Shown here one piece after another: positions 60,600 through 64,000 of a stretch of 64,000 nt of DNA. The notes beneath the pieces were generated by a model. It did no database searches and was not told the origin of the DNA. It saw only the letters and a program-made list of their open reading frames with translations. Positions within the stretch are counted from its first letter, which is position 1; every line of letters starts with the position of its first letter. A program made the translations under genes and the position numbers. Source of the stretch: Nyssa sinensis (taxonomy: Eukaryota; Streptophyta; Magnoliopsida; Cornales; Nyssaceae); NCBI GenBank assembly GCA_008638375.1, contig CM018032.1, forward strand, positions 50,428,501-50,492,500, given 5' to 3'.

Positions 60600-61688
60600 T
60601 TGGCTCCGGAGGAGTCACAATATGTTCTCGCCGAAATACACGAAGGAATCTGTGGCAACCACAACGGTGGCAGAACCCTAACCCACTGAGCTTTAACCCA
60701 AGGCTACTACTGGCCTAGCATGCTGCAACAGGCCAAGAAGTACGTTCGAAAGTGTGACAAATGTCAACTGATTTGCTCCATATCAGCACCAACCCCACCA
60801 TGAGCTCATCCCTATAGCCAGCCCATGGCCCTTTGCTCAGTGGGGAATGGATATCGTAGGGCCACTGCCAAAGGCCACCCAAAATAGGAGATATCTTTTA
60901 GTTGCCATTGACTACTTCTCCAAATAGGTAGAGGCTGAGCCCCTAACACACATCACAGAGACGGAAGTCAAAAACTTCACCTTGGAGGAACATTGTCTGT
61001 AAGTTCGGCATACCACGTGTTATTATTACAGACTAATGGTACGTAATTTGCAGGGAAAGTCTTTAAGAAATTCTGTCAAAATCTACACATAAGTCACCAC
61101 TTCACTTCACTAGGGCACCCTCAAGCCAACGGTCAAGCAGAAGTCACCAACCAAATGATCCTTGATGCTCTTAAGAAGAGGTTGGAGGAAGCTAAGGGAA
61201 GATGGGTTGAAGAACTCCCTAGTGTGCTCTGGGCCTACAGGACTACAAGGAGAACACCAACATCTGAAACTCCATTCTCGCTAGCCTATAGCTCAAAAGC
61301 AGTAATTCCTACTAAGATCGGCATGCCTACCTTGAGGACAGAAGCCTTCCACCCAGAAACTAATAATCAGCAACTTGTAGAGAATCTGGACCTCCTTGAA
61401 GAAAAGCGAGACCACGCCAGAATCAGAATGGAGGCATATCAGTACAAGATAGCTAACCATTCCAAACAAGGGTTAAAACCCCATAGCTTTCAAGTTGGAG
61501 ACTTCGTCATAAGAAGAGTGTTCCCGAACACCAAGGATCCTACAATGGGAAAGTTGTCACCCAACTGGGAAGGCCCATACCGAGTAACAAAAATTGTCAG
61601 ACCTACCACATATTGGTTGGAAGGCATATCTAGGAAACTTGTACCTAGGCCGTGGAATATAGAGCACTTACAGAAATATTATCAATAA
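60600..61688 (+). pseudogene. Tat-Gypsy integrase remnant
   Basis: The HHCC zinc domain is visible as EIHEGICGNHNGG...KYVRKCDKCQ (60635-60770). WGMDIVGPLPKATQ near 60842 carries the first catalytic D, an ITD near 61025 the second, and GHPQANGQAEVTNQ near 61115 the E. The C-terminal part (61155-61688) is open: RTPTSETPFSLAYSSKAVIP, FQVGDFVIRRVFP and PNWEGPYRVTKI, ending IEHLQKYYQ and TAA. Confidence 0.9.
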
Positions 61689-61724
61689 AGTTATTTCATT
61701 TTCTTCATCTCCATACAGAGCATT

Positions 61725-62750
61725 CTTATCTCAATGTACAGACCCCTAAAAACCTTGCAGCCCATGCAAGTGTTACAGGTCTGGTCCATCTCAATATACA
61801 AATCCCTAAAAACCTTGCAGCCCATGCAAGTGTTACAAGTCTGGTCCATCTCAATGTATAGATCCCTTAAAAACCTTACAGCCCATGCAAGTGTTACAGG
61901 TCTGGTCCATCTCAATGTACAAACCCCTAAAAACCTTGCAACCCATGCAAGTGTTACAAGTCTAATCCATCTCAATGTATAGACCCCTAAAAACCTTGTA
62001 GCCCATGCAAGTGTTACAGGTCTAATCCATCCTAATATACAGACCCCTAAAAACCTTGCAGCCCATGCAAGTGTTGTAGGTCTGATCCATCTCAATGTAC
62101 AGACCCCTAAAAACCTTGCAGCCCAAGCAAGTGTTACAGGTTTGATCCATCTCAATGTACAGACCCCTAAAAACCTTGCAGCCCATACAAGTGTTACAGG
62201 TCTGGTCCATCTCAATGTGCAGACCCCTAAAAACCTTGCAGCCCATGCAAGGTTTATAGGTCTGATCCATCTCAATGTACATAACCCTAAAAACCTTGCA
62301 GCCCATGCAAGTATTACAGGTATGATCCATCTCAATGTACAGACCCCTAAAAACCTTGCAGCCCATGCAAGTGTAACAGGTCTGGCCCATCTTAATATAC
62401 AGACCCCTAAAAACCTTGCAGCCCATGCAAGTGTTACTGGTCTAATCCATCTCAATATACAGACCCCTAAAAACCTTGCAGCCCATGTACGTGTTACAGG
62501 TCTGATCCATCTCAATGTATAGACCCCTAAAAACCTTGTAGCCCATGCAAGTGTTACAGGTCTGGTCCATCTCAATATACAGACTCCTTAAAAACCTTGT
62601 AGCCCACTGCAAGTGTTACAGGTCTGGCCCATCTCAATGTACAGACCCCTAAAAACCTTGTAGCCCATGCAAGAGTTACAAGTCTGGCCCATGTAACAGA
62701 CCCTTAAAAACCTTGTAGCCCATGCAAAATGTTAAAGGTATGGACCACCG
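61725..62750. repeat. 60-bp tandem array, about 17 units, in the Tat-Gypsy 3' region
   Basis: The unit contains ACAGACCCCTAAAAACCTTG, CAGCCCATGCAAGTGTTACA and GGTCTGGTCCATCTCAATGT. Starts recur about every 60 bases from 61740 to 62700. Because 60 is divisible by three and the unit has few stops, several frames stay open on both strands, including a 294-codon minus-strand frame (62575-61691). Not a CRISPR: there are no spacers. Confidence 0.95.
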
Positions 62751-63585
62751 CCATACAAGAATATCTACAATTTTTTAACTTGATCGGTCACCTCCCGAAC
62801 TAAGGGTAAAAGACTTACCTTGATCACTCTACTATCCAAGCTATAGAAGTTTTTTTGATACCAACTCTGGTTCAATTATTACAAGCTGCGTGTTCGGTCC
62901 TTATCAGTCATGATAGTATAAGCTCGAGATATGAAAGATTTGTTCAAAAGTCTTCTTATCCTATTAATATGAGCCTTGATAAACACAAGCTCCAATTATG
63001 GAGAATTTGCTCGATGATCATCATAATTCTTCCACACAGATCGTGATGGATGTACTTAAGCATCGTTACAAGTCTCTATGCCCAAGTTATTCATCACCTG
63101 TTCTAATTCAATTACTCGTATCCAACTCTGGTTTAAATGTCTATACAGACCTTCCCACTTAGTTATTATCAATCCTGGTGACCGAAGTTCTAATTGCAAA
63201 ATATTTGTCTGAGTTACGGTGATTGATTATTTACACGAGTTTTTCTGTTCGGAGCATTCTTAGTTTAAGAGTTTGATAAAGAGGTCTGAAGAACGTTCAA
63301 CTCCTGAACACTCTCCTTATAGGGCTAAAGCCCAAGCTTATATTACAAAGCAGTGACATTGCTAAAATTTACTTGGTATATTATCAAAGTAAAGCTACTC
63401 TAAAGAAATAGTTAACAATAGTGTTCAGAAAAATGAAAAAAATACTCAAGCTTTGAAGAAAAGTAGATTTTCATTTGATAAATATCATAAAATACACCAG
63501 TTTTGAAGAAAAGGGCTCAGTTTCATTGATAATTAGCAAAGAGTTACATCAATTCAGAAGGTTTATAAAGAAACAAAGTACAACC
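62751..63585. other. Non-coding 3' region of the Tat-Gypsy element
   Basis: No gene recognised. It includes weak repeats of CAACTCTGGTT(C/T)AA (62865 and 63122) and TTTGAAGAAAAG (63452 and 63500). Confidence 0.5.
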
Positions 63586-64000
63586 CTAGACTACAACTGG
63601 TTCGGACAAGTCGCTGTTCTGCTCCATGTCATCATCGCTTTCTTCCTTTGGTTTCACCGATCTAAGGAAAAGGATCCTGAATCCCAAGTCACCATCATCA
63701 CTATCCTTGGCTCCGATTTGAATGAAAAGGGCTCTGAATCCCATGTCGTCATCGCTTTCCTCCTTCGTTCTACTCAAATTCAGCACACTACACCCTTACT
63801 AGCCTCAGCAAGAGCTTCAGTCAAAGGAAGGATGGGAGGGGGCACCTCACCATTGTCTTCATTACAATCATCATCATCATCATCATCATCAACGGACCAA
63901 GCTCCGGCCAGATCAAGGACTTCCCACTTTCGAGCAGGGAAAACTTGTTCGGATGCTATGGTGGACAGAAAGATCTTCGCCTCCTTCGACCTCTCCTCGA
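63586..64000 (-). pseudogene. Antisense ORF of the Tat-Gypsy element (C-terminal part, frameshifted)
   Basis: From the window end the minus strand reads SKEAKIFLSTIASEQVFPAR, KWEVLDLAGAWS, a run of seven Asp and PPPILPLTEALAEASKG to a stop near 63785. The overlapping frame 63786-63586 continues with SRTKEESDDDMGFRALFIQI, two similar EESDDDM blocks and a stop. A reverse-strand gene between pol and the 3' LTR is known in Tat-group elements. The trinucleotide run (ATC)n at 63869-63892 encodes the Asp tract. Confidence 0.6.

Larger units (their letters stand above)
55239..64000 (+). mobile_element. Tat-lineage Ty3/Gypsy element (3' end beyond the window)
   Basis: 5' LTR 55239-55720, PBS from 55725, gag 56038-57700, protease 57900-58370, RT 58520-59371, RNase H 59560-59950, second RNase H 60030-60300, integrase 60600-61688, a 60-bp tandem array 61725-62750 and an antisense ORF near the end. 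The order PR-RT-RNH-INT defines Ty3/Gypsy. A second, archaeal-type RNase H before INT and a reverse-strand ORF between pol and the 3' LTR are known marks of the Tat group. Stops and frameshifts occur in every gene. No 3' LTR was seen before 64000. Confidence 0.87.

Noticed and set aside
61691..62575. 294-codon open frame on the minus strand taken as a gene
   Set aside because: It is made entirely of the 60-bp tandem unit and competes with other open frames; openness follows from the unit length.
61725..62750. Regular repeats as a CRISPR array
   Set aside because: Repeats are directly contiguous without spacers, and the DNA is a plant retroelement.

Overview
The window is nuclear DNA from a flowering plant, probably a eudicot. 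It is AT-rich, its only host gene has many introns, and most of the rest is plant-type transposable elements. No prokaryotic operon, rRNA gene or convincing functional tRNA gene was seen. The species cannot be named from sequence alone.

1-20.9 kb: the 3' part of one host gene on the + strand, split over nine recognised exons (2714-20500). Its product matches my recollection of the plant-specific FG-GAP/beta-propeller membrane protein represented by Arabidopsis At3g51050 (NERD1). About 499 codons are visible; the N-terminal exons, roughly 190 residues, must lie upstream of base 1. Every visible intron is phase 0. The introns hold an antisense, decayed 5.5-kb LINE (4483-9955), a 662-bp hAT-like MITE with an 8-bp target-site duplication (TSD) (14806-15467), a 302-bp TRIM/SMART-like miniature LTR element (16042-16343), tandem duplications and tRNA-like Pol III boxes.

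20.9-28.4 kb: gene-free AT-rich DNA. It holds a large imperfect palindrome of about 2.4 kb (about 22540-24960), a minisatellite of about 60-bp units (26615-27345) and a LINE 3' fragment (about 27590-28400).

28.4-64 kb: a nested stack of transposons. A Tork/Tnt1-like Copia element on the minus strand (LTR 28471-28951, pol 29073-32081, gag 46125-46734) is cut twice. The first cut is a 14.0-kb non-autonomous, LARD-like long-LTR element (32087-46119, TSD CTTTG). The second is a CACTA element beginning at 46738 (TSD TAA). The LARD-like element's 5' LTR carries pieces of cellular genes, including one resembling a plant gamma-synergin-like gene. That LTR was later hit by a solo Tat-Gypsy LTR (39293-39864) and by a complete but coding-dead PIF/Harbinger transposon (40443-45807, TSD TTA), which contains a 166-bp satellite. 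The CACTA element contains a 4.0-kb solo LTR of the same LARD-like family (46901-50920, TSD GAAAT) and an inverted-repeat element (53032-53530). Beyond it, or inside it, lies a Tat-lineage Ty3/Gypsy element (55239 to past the window end) with gag, protease, RT, two RNase H regions, integrase, a 17-unit 60-bp tandem array and an antisense ORF.

The TSDs and one internal empty site give a relative order of insertion. Apart from the host gene nothing here looks like a working protein-coding locus. The most unusual items are the gene capture inside the LARD-like LTR, the long palindrome, the miniature LTR element and the multi-frame-open 60-bp array.
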